Assembly: GCA_019359395.1 (NCBI GenBank)
Contig: JAHHHK010000005.1
Span: 62,001-126,000 of the forward strand
Direction of reading: 5' to 3'
DNA length: 64,000 nt
Source: Komarekiella atlantica HA4396-MV6
GTDB lineage: Bacteria > Cyanobacteriota > Cyanobacteriia > Cyanobacteriales > Nostocaceae
In this document: piece after piece, positions 9,497 through 19,500 of the stretch
Layout of the letters: each line of letters opens with the position of its first letter
Position numbering within the stretch: the first letter of the stretch is position 1
Position numbers and translations under genes: made by a program
The notes under the pieces: generated by a model
Databases searched by the model: none
What the model was told of the DNA's origin: nothing
What the model saw: the letters and a program-made list of their open reading frames with translations, nothing else

Positions 9497-11353
9497 TTAT
9501 ATCAAACAACTTTTTGCAAAACGAACGAAGTGCACTGGAATCTCAACTATAAATGTTGTTCCTTCTCCTAGTGTCGATTCACACCAGATTTTTCCACCGT
9601 GTTTTTCGGTAACAATTTGATAGCTGATAGATAGACCTAAGCCCGTACCTTTACCAACATCTTTAGTAGTAAAAAATGGGTCAAATAGCTTGTTATGAAT
9701 ATGTTCTGGTATTCCAGAACCATTATCGGCTATTGAAATTAACACATGATTTTCTGAAGAGACTTCGGTACTAATCCAAATGCTCAATATTTTGTTATTA
9801 ACAAATGACTCTTCTAAAGTATCAATAGCATTAGAAAGTAGATTCATAAACACTTGATTTAACTGTCCCGGATAACATTCAACTAAAGGCAATTGACCAT
9901 AGTTTTTGATAACTTGAATCGATGGACGATGAGCCTGTGCTTTAAGACGATGGTGTAAAATCATTAAAGTATTGTCTATACCTTCGTGCAAATCTACAGC
10001 CTTGGATTCAGCCTCATCTAAACGAGAGAAATTTCGTAAACTCAAAACAATTTCCCGAATACGCGTTGTACCTACTGTCATAGATTGAAGAACTTTATTT
10101 AAATCTTCTATTAGAAAGTCAAGTTCAATAGTGTCAATTTTTTCTTTAATTACTTGCGGTGAATTTGGATAATACTGCTGATACAGATCTATTAATTGTA
10201 ATAAAGATTCGGTGTATTCTTGAATATAATGAAGATTAGAGTAAACAAAGCTAACTGGGTTATTAATTTCATGGGCGATTCCTGCTACCATTTGACCTAA
10301 AGCTGACATTTTTTCGCTCTGGATCATTTGGGTTTGAGTATCATGCAATTCTTTTATAACCTCTAAAAGATAAGTATTTTTATTATTTAATTCTTGAGTT
10401 CTGTCTGCAACTGTTAATTCTAAATTTTGATTAATTAATTCCAATTTTTCATTAACTTCTTGTTGCTGTTGTAGGAGTTCTTTAACCCAAGTAATTAGTT
10501 GATTAAATGAAGAGGCAAGTACACCTACCTCATCCTCACTTTTAATAAAAGCTTGCAAGTCAAAATTTGACTCTTGAATAGTGCGTTGAGATATTCTAGT
10601 AAGAGTTTGAATTGGGCGAGCAATAGCCTGAGTCGTCGCAATTGCCAAAACCAGTGCAGTCAATCCAGAAAACAGCAAAGTTCCTACAATAATTTGTAAC
10701 TGCAATTTTCTAGAAGTTTCGAGGGTTGTTTGTGCTAAGTCATACTCCATATGAGAAAACTTGATGATTTCGGCCAAACCTTCTAAAAATCCATCCATCT
10801 GGGGATGTATAGGATTTTCGTTAAATTGTTCAATTTGTGTCCGAACCGTGTCGATATTTTCGGGTTTTAGATCAGCAAGATTAATTTGCTGTAAAAGTCC
10901 ATCTAGTTGATGTATGTAAACCTCTGTAGCCTTTCCGTATTCCTCAATGAATTCCTTTGTTCTCTCTGCTTCGCCTGGTAATTCCTTTTCTTCTTCGCCC
11001 TTAGTTCCTCCCTCAGAGTCTTTAAATTCTTGCCATGCCTGTTTGAAATCTGAGTAGTACTTTAAAAAGAGAGTATACCGTTTCTTGAATTCTTCAGGTT
11101 TTTTGAGGACTGGGATAAATTCATGTTTGCGCGATCGCGTTTGCAGCAAATCGGTTTGTAAGCGGGTCAAAAGTTGATATTCTTCCAGGGCGTCTTCTTC
11201 TGTTTGTTGCGCTACGTGTTGATAATAGTGCGTCAGTCCTACCCCCAACGTTGTACCAACAATTGTCAGCCCCAAAGTTAAGGCATACCCAAGGCTGATT
11301 TTTTGTCCAACCTTCAATTTTTCAAACCATTGACCGACTTTGAATAAGGCCAT
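9497..11353 (-). CDS. Membrane sensor histidine kinase (HAMP)
   Basis: A 618-residue sensor kinase. A first membrane segment at about residues 20-42 is followed by an external helical domain of about 175 residues, a second membrane segment at about 220-242, a HAMP linker to about 297, and a coiled coil rich in Gln/Glu/Leu to about 345. The HisKA box is SALGQMVAGIAHEINNPVSF with the phospho-accepting His, and the HATPase has NAIDTL, DNGSGIP and GKGTGLGLSISYQI. The catalytic half closely resembles that of the giant kinase at 16546-22407. No response regulator is adjacent, so partner and signal are unknown. Confidence 0.93.
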   Translation of the reverse strand: MALFKVGQWFEKLKVGQKISLGYALTLGLTIVGTTLGVGLTHYYQHVAQQTEEDALEEYQLLTRLQTDLLQTRSRKHEFIPVLKKPEEFKKRYTLFLKYYSDFKQAWQEFKDSEGGTKGEEEKELPGEAERTKEFIEEYGKATEVYIHQLDGLLQQINLADLKPENIDTVRTQIEQFNENPIHPQMDGFLEGLAEIIKFSHMEYDLAQTTLETSRKLQLQIIVGTLLFSGLTALVLAIATTQAIARPIQTLTRISQRTIQESNFDLQAFIKSEDEVGVLASSFNQLITWVKELLQQQQEVNEKLELINQNLELTVADRTQELNNKNTYLLEVIKELHDTQTQMIQSEKMSALGQMVAGIAHEINNPVSFVYSNLHYIQEYTESLLQLIDLYQQYYPNSPQVIKEKIDTIELDFLIEDLNKVLQSMTVGTTRIREIVLSLRNFSRLDEAESKAVDLHEGIDNTLMILHHRLKAQAHRPSIQVIKNYGQLPLVECYPGQLNQVFMNLLSNAIDTLEESFVNNKILSIWISTEVSSENHVLISIADNGSGIPEHIHNKLFDPFFTTKDVGKGTGLGLSISYQIVTEKHGGKIWCESTLGEGTTFIVEIPVHFVRFAKSCLI

Positions 11354-11561
11354 TAGTCTTTTAAAATAAGTGTTTTATATAATTAGCGTTCCCATATCCA
11401 TCACGTTTTGATTACAGTAAACACTTAAATAAAAGTATTTTTTACTTAAACCAAAAATTTTTCCCCTTGGGAGTTGCTAGTTCTTAACAAGCTTGGTTAT
11501 ATTCTTATAAATTATTGTATATATCTTAATAAGTCAGGATAACAGCAACCTAATTAACTTT

Positions 11562-12008
11562 ATGAAAAAATTAATTCTGATCATGCCATTAATTATTTGC
11601 TTCTTCTGGATTGCGAGTTGCAGAAACTCGCAAACTGATACAGTGAAGGAGACTCAAACAAATCAGGTTGAAAAATCTCAAACAGAAACTATACAAAATT
11701 CAACAGGCACTCAAAATCAAACTGCTACAACTCAGAAGACTGCAAGCGAACAACCAAAAATTGGCACAGTCAAAGAGTTAGTAAATGGTGATCTTATGTG
11801 CTATGTCACCCTAATAGATGAAAATGGAACCGAGCATAATGTAGGTGCATCATTTGAGATCTGTGCAGAACAAGCAACTTTTGTAAATAAAAAAGTCCGT
11901 GCTTTTTATGAACTAGAATCAGTTAATGATTGTCAAAGCGCTGAACCCTGTGGTAAAAGCCGAAAAGAATATCTGATCACAAAAATGGAGATTCTGAAGC
12001 CAAATTAA
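11562..12008 (+). CDS. Putative lipoprotein, unknown function
   Basis: A 148-residue protein with a lipoprotein signal: basic MKK, hydrophobic LILIMPLIICFFWIA, then lipobox ASC with the modified Cys at about residue 20. Residues about 22-68 are a Gln/Thr/Glu-rich linker of low complexity. Residues 70-148 form a small globular domain with three more cysteines (DLMCYV, FEIC, VNDC and EPCG) which could form disulfides outside the membrane. It is divergent from the sensor kinase gene at 9497-11353, so a link to that sensor is possible but unproven. Confidence 0.75.
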   Translation: MKKLILIMPLIICFFWIASCRNSQTDTVKETQTNQVEKSQTETIQNSTGTQNQTATTQKTASEQPKIGTVKELVNGDLMCYVTLIDENGTEHNVGASFEICAEQATFVNKKVRAFYELESVNDCQSAEPCGKSRKEYLITKMEILKPN

Positions 12009-12052
12009 AGACTTTTGTTTAATTCTACATTCTTTATTGAAACCATCTAGAG

Positions 12053-13156
12053 TTACTCTTGAGGTGAAATTCTGATGCCAGTTTTGGGATCAAATACAAA
12101 CAACTCATTTAAATCAAGTTGCAGAGAAAGGCGATCGCCTGGATGCAAACGCACATTCCCACCCGTTTGAATATTCAGCAACGCCGTCGATCTGGGTAAG
12201 GCTGCACGAATTAAAGTTTCTCTCCCCAAAGGTTCCACTACTTTCACTTCCACAACTAACTGATTGTGGTTCTCTTCTGCTTGTTGCAGTTCATTAATAA
12301 AAATATGCTCTGGACGAATCCCCAAATTCAGGCTTTGTCCTTGCGGTAAGTGTAAATTCTCCTGCATATATGATGGAATTGCTAATAATTGCCCAAAGAC
12401 ATCAAAACCATCACCCTTATAGATTGCAGGTAAAATATTCATTGGAGGATTGCCTAAAAAAGCCGCTACCATTTGATTAGCAGGACGCGCATAAATAGAT
12501 TGAGGATCGCCAATTTGTTGAATCCGTCCGCGATTTAGCACGACAATCTGATCAGCCAAAGTCATCGCCTCAACTTGATCGTGGGTGACGTAGATAGTTG
12601 TGATACCTAATTCTTGATGTAGCTGTTTTAATTCTGCTCGTGTATCATCTCGCAATTGGGCATCTAAATTAGACAAAGGTTCATCAAGTAAAAATACTTG
12701 TGGTTCGCGGGCGATCGCCCTTCCCAAAGCTACCCGTTGTTGTTGTCCTCCAGAAAGTTGTTTGGGTTTGCGATTTAGCAGCTGCTCAAGAGAAAGCGAT
12801 CGCGCCACATTCATCACCCGTTCTTGAATTATTTTCGAGTCAACTTTCCGCATCTGTAACCCAAATGCAATGTTTTGTGCCACTGTCATGTGAGGATAGA
12901 GAGCGTAGTTTTGGAATACCATCGCTACATCTCGCTGTCTAGCTGGGACATTGTTTACCAGCGAATCCCCAATGAAGAGTTTGCCAGAAGTAGCACTTTC
13001 TAAACCGGCGATCGTTCGCAAAATTGTAGACTTACCACAACCTGATGGCCCAACTAAAACCCAAAACTCTCCATCGGGAATTTCAAAAGTAATGTCCTCG
13101 ATAGCGGTGACATTATTAAATCTTCGCTTAATATCTTCTAGACGAACTTTTGCCAT
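12053..13156 (-). CDS. ABC transporter ATPase, MalK/UgpC type
   Basis: A 367-residue cytosolic ATP-binding subunit of the carbohydrate-uptake (CUT1) ABC family. Walker A is GPSGCGKST near residue 37, the Q-loop is QNYALYPHMT, the signature is LSGGQQQRVALGRA, and Walker B is VFLLDEPLSNLDA. After residue 240 comes a TOBE/OB-like regulatory domain with LNLGIRPEHI, as in MalK, UgpC and MsmK. No permease or binding-protein gene is adjacent; a sugar-type permease occurs far away at 49601-50539, and such parts are often scattered in cyanobacteria. Substrate unknown. Confidence 0.93.
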   Translation of the reverse strand: MAKVRLEDIKRRFNNVTAIEDITFEIPDGEFWVLVGPSGCGKSTILRTIAGLESATSGKLFIGDSLVNNVPARQRDVAMVFQNYALYPHMTVAQNIAFGLQMRKVDSKIIQERVMNVARSLSLEQLLNRKPKQLSGGQQQRVALGRAIAREPQVFLLDEPLSNLDAQLRDDTRAELKQLHQELGITTIYVTHDQVEAMTLADQIVVLNRGRIQQIGDPQSIYARPANQMVAAFLGNPPMNILPAIYKGDGFDVFGQLLAIPSYMQENLHLPQGQSLNLGIRPEHIFINELQQAEENHNQLVVEVKVVEPLGRETLIRAALPRSTALLNIQTGGNVRLHPGDRLSLQLDLNELFVFDPKTGIRISPQE

Positions 13157-13335
13157 GATCCGATTTGAAGTTGTGGATTAGTAGGGAAACTTTCTAAACA
13201 ATTTTATTTGAGTAATGCGGTTAATTCCTCTCTTATAAGTTCAACACCACATAAGTATCTTGCATAGCAATCCTTTATCGGTGGAATTGAGCGGCAAAAA
13301 GTAACATTAACTCAGTAATAGGGACTTTCATTCGT

Positions 13336-13803
13336 TCAATCTGACGAAGTATTAGGCTGCGTGGTTGGTGTAGGAATTTGATTTTCCTGCATAACTCTGA
13401 TCAGAAACCGTAGAGCCTCATTGACAGCATCAGCATTGGGAAACATCTGTGCAACATCAGGTTCTAAATGAATTATTGTTTCACCAAAGCTCTTTCGCTC
13501 AGAGCCAAACTTTCTGACCCTTAGGCTCTTGAAGTCATACTCTGAACGCAGATCAGTTAAGCTTGGTAGTTTTGGCATTAAATTACTACCTTTTGAATAC
13601 CTACTACCTACAAATTCTAGTATTGTCTCATCAATTTCTGATTTTAAACAAAGTTCAATTACTTCTTTAATATTCACCATTAACTCATCAATTGTTTCTC
13701 CCTGGCTGTAACAAGCTTTTAGCTGAGGAACTTCTCCGACATAGTAGCCATCCTCATCTCGTTCGATGATGACGTAGAATTCTCGCTTGTTGGCATTCAG
13801 CAT
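13336..13803 (-). CDS. HicB-like antitoxin with C-terminal DNA-binding-type domain
   Basis: A 155-residue two-part protein. Residues 1-62 form a HicB-type domain (EFYVIIERDEDGYYVGEVPQ, then CYSQGETIDEL and NIKEVIELCL). Residues about 84-140 (LRSEYDF, then HLEPDVAQMFPNADAVNEAL) resemble a second small antitoxin family that begins RSEYDF, also seen at 38472-38669. No HicA-type toxin gene is found on either side, so it appears to be an orphan or solitary regulator. It lies 38 bases downstream of the GUN4 gene on the same strand. Confidence 0.75.
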   Translation of the reverse strand: MLNANKREFYVIIERDEDGYYVGEVPQLKACYSQGETIDELMVNIKEVIELCLKSEIDETILEFVGSRYSKGSNLMPKLPSLTDLRSEYDFKSLRVRKFGSERKSFGETIIHLEPDVAQMFPNADAVNEALRFLIRVMQENQIPTPTTQPNTSSD

Positions 13804-13841
13804 GATTTTTTTTTACTTCAACTCAAAATCATTTTTCTGGA

Positions 13842-14558
13842 CTATTTAGACCACGCTGGGTGAGATAGTAGAGAAGACATCACTCGTACTCCCCGCAGTT
13901 GATTAGAGAGGGGTAAGTGACCTCTGGGGGCGCTCAAATCCCAGGTAAACTCATGTGGGTATCGCGTCCAGTTATTGCCACTTTTCCAGCCGATTTTCAA
14001 CCAGAAATTGTCCCAATTTTTTCCTAAACTCAACCAGATTTCTCGCTGCACTGAAAAGCCAAACTTACCCTCTGAATGGACTAACCACAGGTTGTTAATG
14101 GTTTGTAAGTCAACAGTCGGGGCATTTTCTACCTCAGTAAAATATAACCATTTTCTTTGTACAGCCGTTGGCCCTGCCAGTTCACACATTTTTTGTATGG
14201 TTTCGCGATCAGCTGCTTGGAAGTCTTGGAGGGCAAGTAGCTGTTGCAAGGGATTGTAATTAATCCCGCACTCTGATTTTAGAGGTACAATTCCTTCAGG
14301 AAAATTAGTTTGCATGAATTCTTTGGCTTTGGGTGCATCAGAGTTGTAAAGGACTTGGTAGGCTTTGCCATCAACCCAAGTCACTGGGTGATCATGACGT
14401 TGCAGTAAAAATTCCATCAACACATCTAATCCTTCGTTATCCAGGTCAGCCAACTGTGAGATGATTTGTTGTTGGGCTTTTTCAGACCCAGAAATTAACT
14501 GGAGGCGGAGAGAGTCGATGTCATTAGCTGTGCCTGATACAATCATTGGGTCTGTCAT
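13842..14558 (-). CDS. GUN4-domain protein
   Basis: A 238-residue protein of the GUN4 family, which binds protoporphyrin and Mg-protoporphyrin and stimulates magnesium chelatase in chlorophyll synthesis. Residues about 1-80 form a HEAT-like helical N-domain (QQQIISQLADLDNEGLDVLM). The GUN4 core follows at about 90-238, with INYNPLQQLLALQDFQAAD, LQTINNLWLVHSEGKFGFSV, and WDLSAPRGHLP. This two-domain layout matches cyanobacterial Gun4. Cyanobacteria often have several GUN4 paralogues, so I leave the symbol blank. Confidence 0.9.
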   Translation of the reverse strand: MTDPMIVSGTANDIDSLRLQLISGSEKAQQQIISQLADLDNEGLDVLMEFLLQRHDHPVTWVDGKAYQVLYNSDAPKAKEFMQTNFPEGIVPLKSECGINYNPLQQLLALQDFQAADRETIQKMCELAGPTAVQRKWLYFTEVENAPTVDLQTINNLWLVHSEGKFGFSVQREIWLSLGKNWDNFWLKIGWKSGNNWTRYPHEFTWDLSAPRGHLPLSNQLRGVRVMSSLLSHPAWSK

Positions 14559-14863
14559 GCCATTACTGGTGTTAGCGGTCAGTGAAAAAGTGTTCGCCCT
14601 TGAAGGCGTGCCGTAGGCGATCGCCTATCAGGTGTTTTCTAAAGCAAAACACTGATAGCGAAAAGTAGTTTACTATTTTTGATCGTACAAAATTACGATG
14701 GTTTCACTGAAAATCCATACCTCACCCCCAAATGCTGTACAAGGGGAATAGGGGAAAAATCTGCGCCTCATGACTTGGTGAACAAAAGACACAGCAATAT
14801 CTGCAAGCCTGCCAAAACAAGATTTTCAAAAGTGGCGGCGTATCTATCAGGAGCGTGTGAAGT
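14559..14863. other. Intergenic region between GUN4 and icd
   Basis: A divergent gap of 305 bases. It contains a HIP1 octamer inside GTAGGCGATCGCCTATC and, just after it, an imperfect inverted repeat (CTATCAGGTGTTTT against AAAACACTGATAG, about 14625-14659). AGGAG at 14850-14854 is the ribosome site of icd. I found no NtcA site of the GTA-N8-TAC form here. Confidence 0.55.
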
Positions 14864-16294
14864 ATGTACGACAAGATTACTCCCCCCACAACCGGAGCAA
14901 AAATCACCTTCAAAAATGGTGAACCTATTGTGCCTGACAATCCAATTATCCCCTTTATTCGGGGCGACGGCACAGGTATAGATATTTGGCCTGCTACCCA
15001 AAAAGTACTAGATGCTGCGGTAACAAAGGCATACAAGGGCCAGCGTCAAATCAGTTGGTTCAAGGTTTATGCTGGAGATGAAGCATGTGATTTATACGGT
15101 ACATACCAGTATTTACCTCAAGATACTTTGACAGCAATTCAAGAATATGGTGTAGCTATCAAAGGGCCCCTGACCACTCCAGTTGGGGGAGGTATTCGTT
15201 CCTTGAATGTAGCGTTACGGCAAATTTTTGACCTATATGCCTGCGTGCGTCCTTGCCGCTACTATGCAGGTACACCCTCGCCTCACAAAAATCCTGAAAA
15301 GTTGGATGTGATTGTTTATCGGGAAAATACGGAAGATATTTATTTAGGTATTGAGTGGCGTCAAGGTAGCGAAATCGGCGATCGCTTAATTAAAATCCTC
15401 AATGAAGAACTGATCCCCGCCACCCCAGAACATGGGAAAAAACGAATCCCCCTTGATTCTGGCATCGGTATTAAACCAATCAGCAAAAGCGGTTCTCAAC
15501 GCCTGGTAAGACGTGCTATTAAACATGCCCTGCTATTGCCCAAACACAAGCAACAGGTGACTTTGGTGCATAAAGGCAACATCATGAAGTACACCGAAGG
15601 CGCTTTCCGCGATTGGGGTTATGAATTGGCAACCAGCGAATTTCGTGCCTCTACTGTCACTGAACGGGAATCTTGGATTTTGAGTAACAAGGAAAATAAC
15701 CCCGATATTTCTTTGGAAGAAAACGCCCGTCAAATTGATCCAGGATTTGACAGCCTGACTACAGAGAAACAAGTGCAAATTGTCAAGGAGGTTGAAAACG
15801 TTCTTAACGCAATTTGGGAAACTCACGGCAATGGTAAATGGAAAGACAAAGTGCTAGTCAATGATCGAATTGCTGATAGTATTTTTCAACAAATCCAAAC
15901 CAGACCTGATGAGTATTCGATTCTGGCAACGATGAACTTGAACGGTGATTACTTGTCTGATGCTGCTGCGGCAATTGTTGGTGGACTGGGAATGGGCCCA
16001 GGGGCAAATATTGGTGATGCCTGTGCCATCTTTGAAGCAACCCACGGTACTGCGCCTAAACACGCCGGGTTAGACCGGATTAATCCTGGTTCAGTGATTT
16101 TGTCTGGTGTGATGATGCTAGAGTATTTGGGTTGGCAAGAAGCCGCAGACCTGGTTAAGAAAGGTTTAGGGGACGCGATCGCTAATAGTCAAGTTACCTA
16201 TGATTTAGCACGGTTGCTAGAACCACCAGTTAAACCCTTAAAATGTTCTGAATTTGCTGAGGCGATTATTCAGCATTTTGGTAATGGGTATTAG
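14864..16294 (+). CDS. icd: NADP-dependent isocitrate dehydrogenase
   Basis: Oxidises isocitrate to 2-oxoglutarate, the carbon skeleton for ammonium assimilation and the signal read by NtcA and PII. The 476 residues match cyanobacterial Icd. Motifs: [13 protein letters not shown], the phosphate-loop [13 protein letters not shown] with its Ser, [29 protein letters not shown], and the cofactor-side segment [12 protein letters not shown] followed by NPGSVILSG. The start is fixed by AGGAG about 10 bases upstream. A link to the nitrate island nearby is functional rather than by operon. Confidence 0.97.
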   Translation: MYDKITPPTTGAKITFKNGEPIVPDNPIIPFIRGDGTGIDIWPATQKVLDAAVTKAYKGQRQISWFKVYAGDEACDLYGTYQYLPQDTLTAIQEYGVAIKGPLTTPVGGGIRSLNVALRQIFDLYACVRPCRYYAGTPSPHKNPEKLDVIVYRENTEDIYLGIEWRQGSEIGDRLIKILNEELIPATPEHGKKRIPLDSGIGIKPISKSGSQRLVRRAIKHALLLPKHKQQVTLVHKGNIMKYTEGAFRDWGYELATSEFRASTVTERESWILSNKENNPDISLEENARQIDPGFDSLTTEKQVQIVKEVENVLNAIWETHGNGKWKDKVLVNDRIADSIFQQIQTRPDEYSILATMNLNGDYLSDAAAAIVGGLGMGPGANIGDACAIFEATHGTAPKHAGLDRINPGSVILSGVMMLEYLGWQEAADLVKKGLGDAIANSQVTYDLARLLEPPVKPLKCSEFAEAIIQHFGNGY

Positions 16295-16318
16295 GGAATG
16301 GTGATTATATAGGTCATT

Positions 16319-16347
16319 GTAGAGACGTTGCAATGCAACGTCTCTAC
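16319..16347. repeat. 29-bp palindromic repeat, copy 2
   Basis: Identical to the unit at 6115-6143, placed 25 bases after the icd stop codon, where its hairpin could also end transcription. Confidence 0.85.
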
Positions 16348-16545
16348 AAAATTTGCCTAGATAGAGATGATGGAGAGAAAAAAGAATCATTATTTCTCTT
16401 CATCTCCTCCAAAGTTTTGATTGTCTTGTACTGCCAATTTTTTTACGTACTTTGTGTTAAGCAAAAGTAAATAGAGAGTTTTTGGTGATGAATTACTTTC
16501 TGCATCCGGGAACACTAAATCTAGAAGTTCTCAGGATTCAGCAGT

Positions 16546-19500
16546 ATGGTTAGCAACCAAGTCATCATTCCCGGATATCAAGTTAGCGAAGAACTCTACA
16601 ACGGTTCTAGAACTCTGGTTTATCGTGCTTTTCAAGAGAGTGACCAAAAACCTGTAGTAATTAAACTGTTGAAGAATCCTTATCCTAGTTTCACTGAATT
16701 AGTGCAGTTTCGTAATCAGTATACTATTGCCAAAAATCTCAATTTACCTGGAATCATTCAAACCTATAGTTTAGAACCATACCAGAATAGTTCTGCGTTG
16801 GTGATGGAAGACTTTGGGGGAATTTCTTTAAAAGAATGGTCAGGGAAATGTCAGGATGGGGTGAGTCTGATAGAGTTTTTAGAGATTGCGATCGCTCTGT
16901 GCAATACATTAGATTTACTTTATCGCCATCGCATTATTCATAAAGATATTAAGCCTGCTAATATTCTCATTCATCCAGAAACTAAGCAAGTTAAACTTAT
17001 TGATTTTAGTATTGCATCTTTGCTGCCACGAGAAACTCAAACTTTGATGAGTCCTAATGTACTGGAAGGGACTCTTGGCTATTTATCTCCAGAACAAACA
17101 GGACGGATGAATCGCGGGATTGACTACCGCACAGATTTTTATTCTTTGGGTGTAACTTTTTACGAGTTACTGTTAGGACATTTACCGTTCCAATCGAACG
17201 ATGCGATGGAGTTGGTACATTGTCATATTGCTAAAGAACCCACTGCTTTAGAGGAATTCAAAATTTCCAAGTCGGTTTCGGATATCGTGATGAAATTGAT
17301 GGCAAAAAATGCCGAAGACCGCTATCAAAGCGCATTAGGACTAAGATATGATTTAGAAATTTGTTTGCATCAACTCCAGGAAATTGGCAAAATTGAGGAT
17401 TTCCAAATCGCTCAACGGGATGTGTGCGATCGCTTCCTGATTCCTGAAAAACTTTATGGTAGAGAAGAAGAAGTCAAAACTCTCTTAGCAGCATTTGACC
17501 ACATTACTAATAATCAAACAGAACTCATGCTGGTGGCGGGTTTCTCTGGTATTGGTAAAACTGCGATCGTTAATGAAGTCCATAAACCAATTGTCCGTCA
17601 GCGTGGTTACTTCATTAAAGGCAAGTTTGACCAATTTAATCGCAATATACCTTTCTCAGCTTTTGTACAGGCATTTCGAGATTTAATGGCGCAATTGAGC
17701 CGTGAAAGTGATGCCCAATTGTTAAGTTGGAAGACTAAAATTTTAGCAGCCCTGGGTAACAACGGCCAAGTTATTATTGAAGTCATTCCCGAGCTAGAAC
17801 AAATTATCAGTAAACAACCTCCTGCAACAGAACTTTCGGGAACAGCGGCACAGAATCGGTTTAATTTACTTTTTCAAAAGTTTATCCAAGTATTTACGAC
17901 AAAAGAACATCCACTAGTTATTTTTCTAGATGACTTACAGTGGACAGACTCCGCATCCTTGAAGTTAATGCAATTGTTGATGAGCGAGTCGGAAAGTGGG
18001 TATTTATTATTAATTGGAGCCTATCGAAATAATGAAGTTTCTACTACCCATCCTTTGATGTTGACTCTAAAGGAAATTGGCAAAGAAAACACTAATATTA
18101 ATACAATTACTTTAGCTCCACTGAGTACAGAAAGTTTAAATCAACTTATTGCTGATACTCTTAATTGTTCGCCAGAAATAGCGCAACCGTTGAGCACTCT
18201 GGTGTATCAGAAAACTCAAGGTAATCCATTTTTCAGTACGCAATTTCTCAAATTTCTGTATGAAGATGGGCTGATTCAGTTTGATTTGGATAATGGAAAT
18301 TGGCAGTGTGATATTGCAGAGATAAAGGCGTTAGCACTATCGGATGATGTTGTTGAATTCATGGCATTGCAGTTGCAGAAGTTACCAAGAGTGACGCAAG
18401 ATGTTTTGAAATTAGCGGCGTGTATTGGTAATCAATTTGACTTGGCGACATTAGCGATCGTGTCTCAGCAGTCAGAAACCGAAACTGCAACAGCTCTGTG
18501 GAAAGCTTTGCAAGAGGGGTTAATCTTGCCTCAAAGTGAAATCTACAAGTTTTATGTTGGGCGAGAAACACAGGATATAGCTCAAGGTTCACAAGCGGTA
18601 ACGTATAAGTTTTTGCACGATCGCGTGCAACAAGCTGCATATTCCTTAATTCCAGAACAGCAAAAACAATCTACACATCAAAAAATTGGTCAATTACTAC
18701 TGCAAAATACTCCTCAAGCAGAACTTGAATCCAACATTTTTGATATTGTAAACCAACTGAATATAGGCATTTCAAACCTTCAAGATTCATCTCAAAAAGA
18801 TGAATTAGCCAAGCTAAACTTTATTGCTGGACACAGAGCAAAAGCTACCACAGCATATGAGTCTGCTGATAAATACTTGAACTTAGGTATTGAACTCTTG
18901 AACCAAAATGCTTGGGAATCTCATTATGAATTGATATTGAGTTTATATGAGGAAACCGCAGAATTAGCCTATTTAACGGGGCGATTTGAACAAGTAGAGC
19001 AACATATTAGCATAATTAGACAACATACTAAATCATTACTTGATCAAGTGAAAGCTTACGAAATTCTGATTCAGGCATATCTTGCCCAAAATCAGCTTCA
19101 AGAAGCAATTAACACTGCATTAACGGTTTTACAAAAGTTAGGTATTCGACTACCTAAACAACCGAAAAAAATAGAGACGTTATTAGGACTTACCACTACA
19201 AAACTAGCTCTAACTGGGAAAAAACCTGCGGATTTGGTAAATCTGCCTCGGATGAGTAATCCTAACCAGCTAGCAGCAATGCGGATTCTTTCTAGTGCTT
19301 TATCTGCTGCGTATATCGGGCATCCTGATTTATTGCCGCTAACAGTATTTAAGCAAGTTAATTTATCCGTTAAATATGGCAATACATCTTTATCAGCATT
19401 TACTTATAGCTGGTTTGGGCTAATTCATTGTGGAATTTTACTGGATATTGAAACAGGTTATCAATTTGGTCAACTGGCTCTCCAGCTTTTAGATATATTC

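Noticed and set aside
14866-14880. NtcA site at the icd start
   Set aside because: The spacing is GTA-N9-TAC and it lies within the coding sequence.
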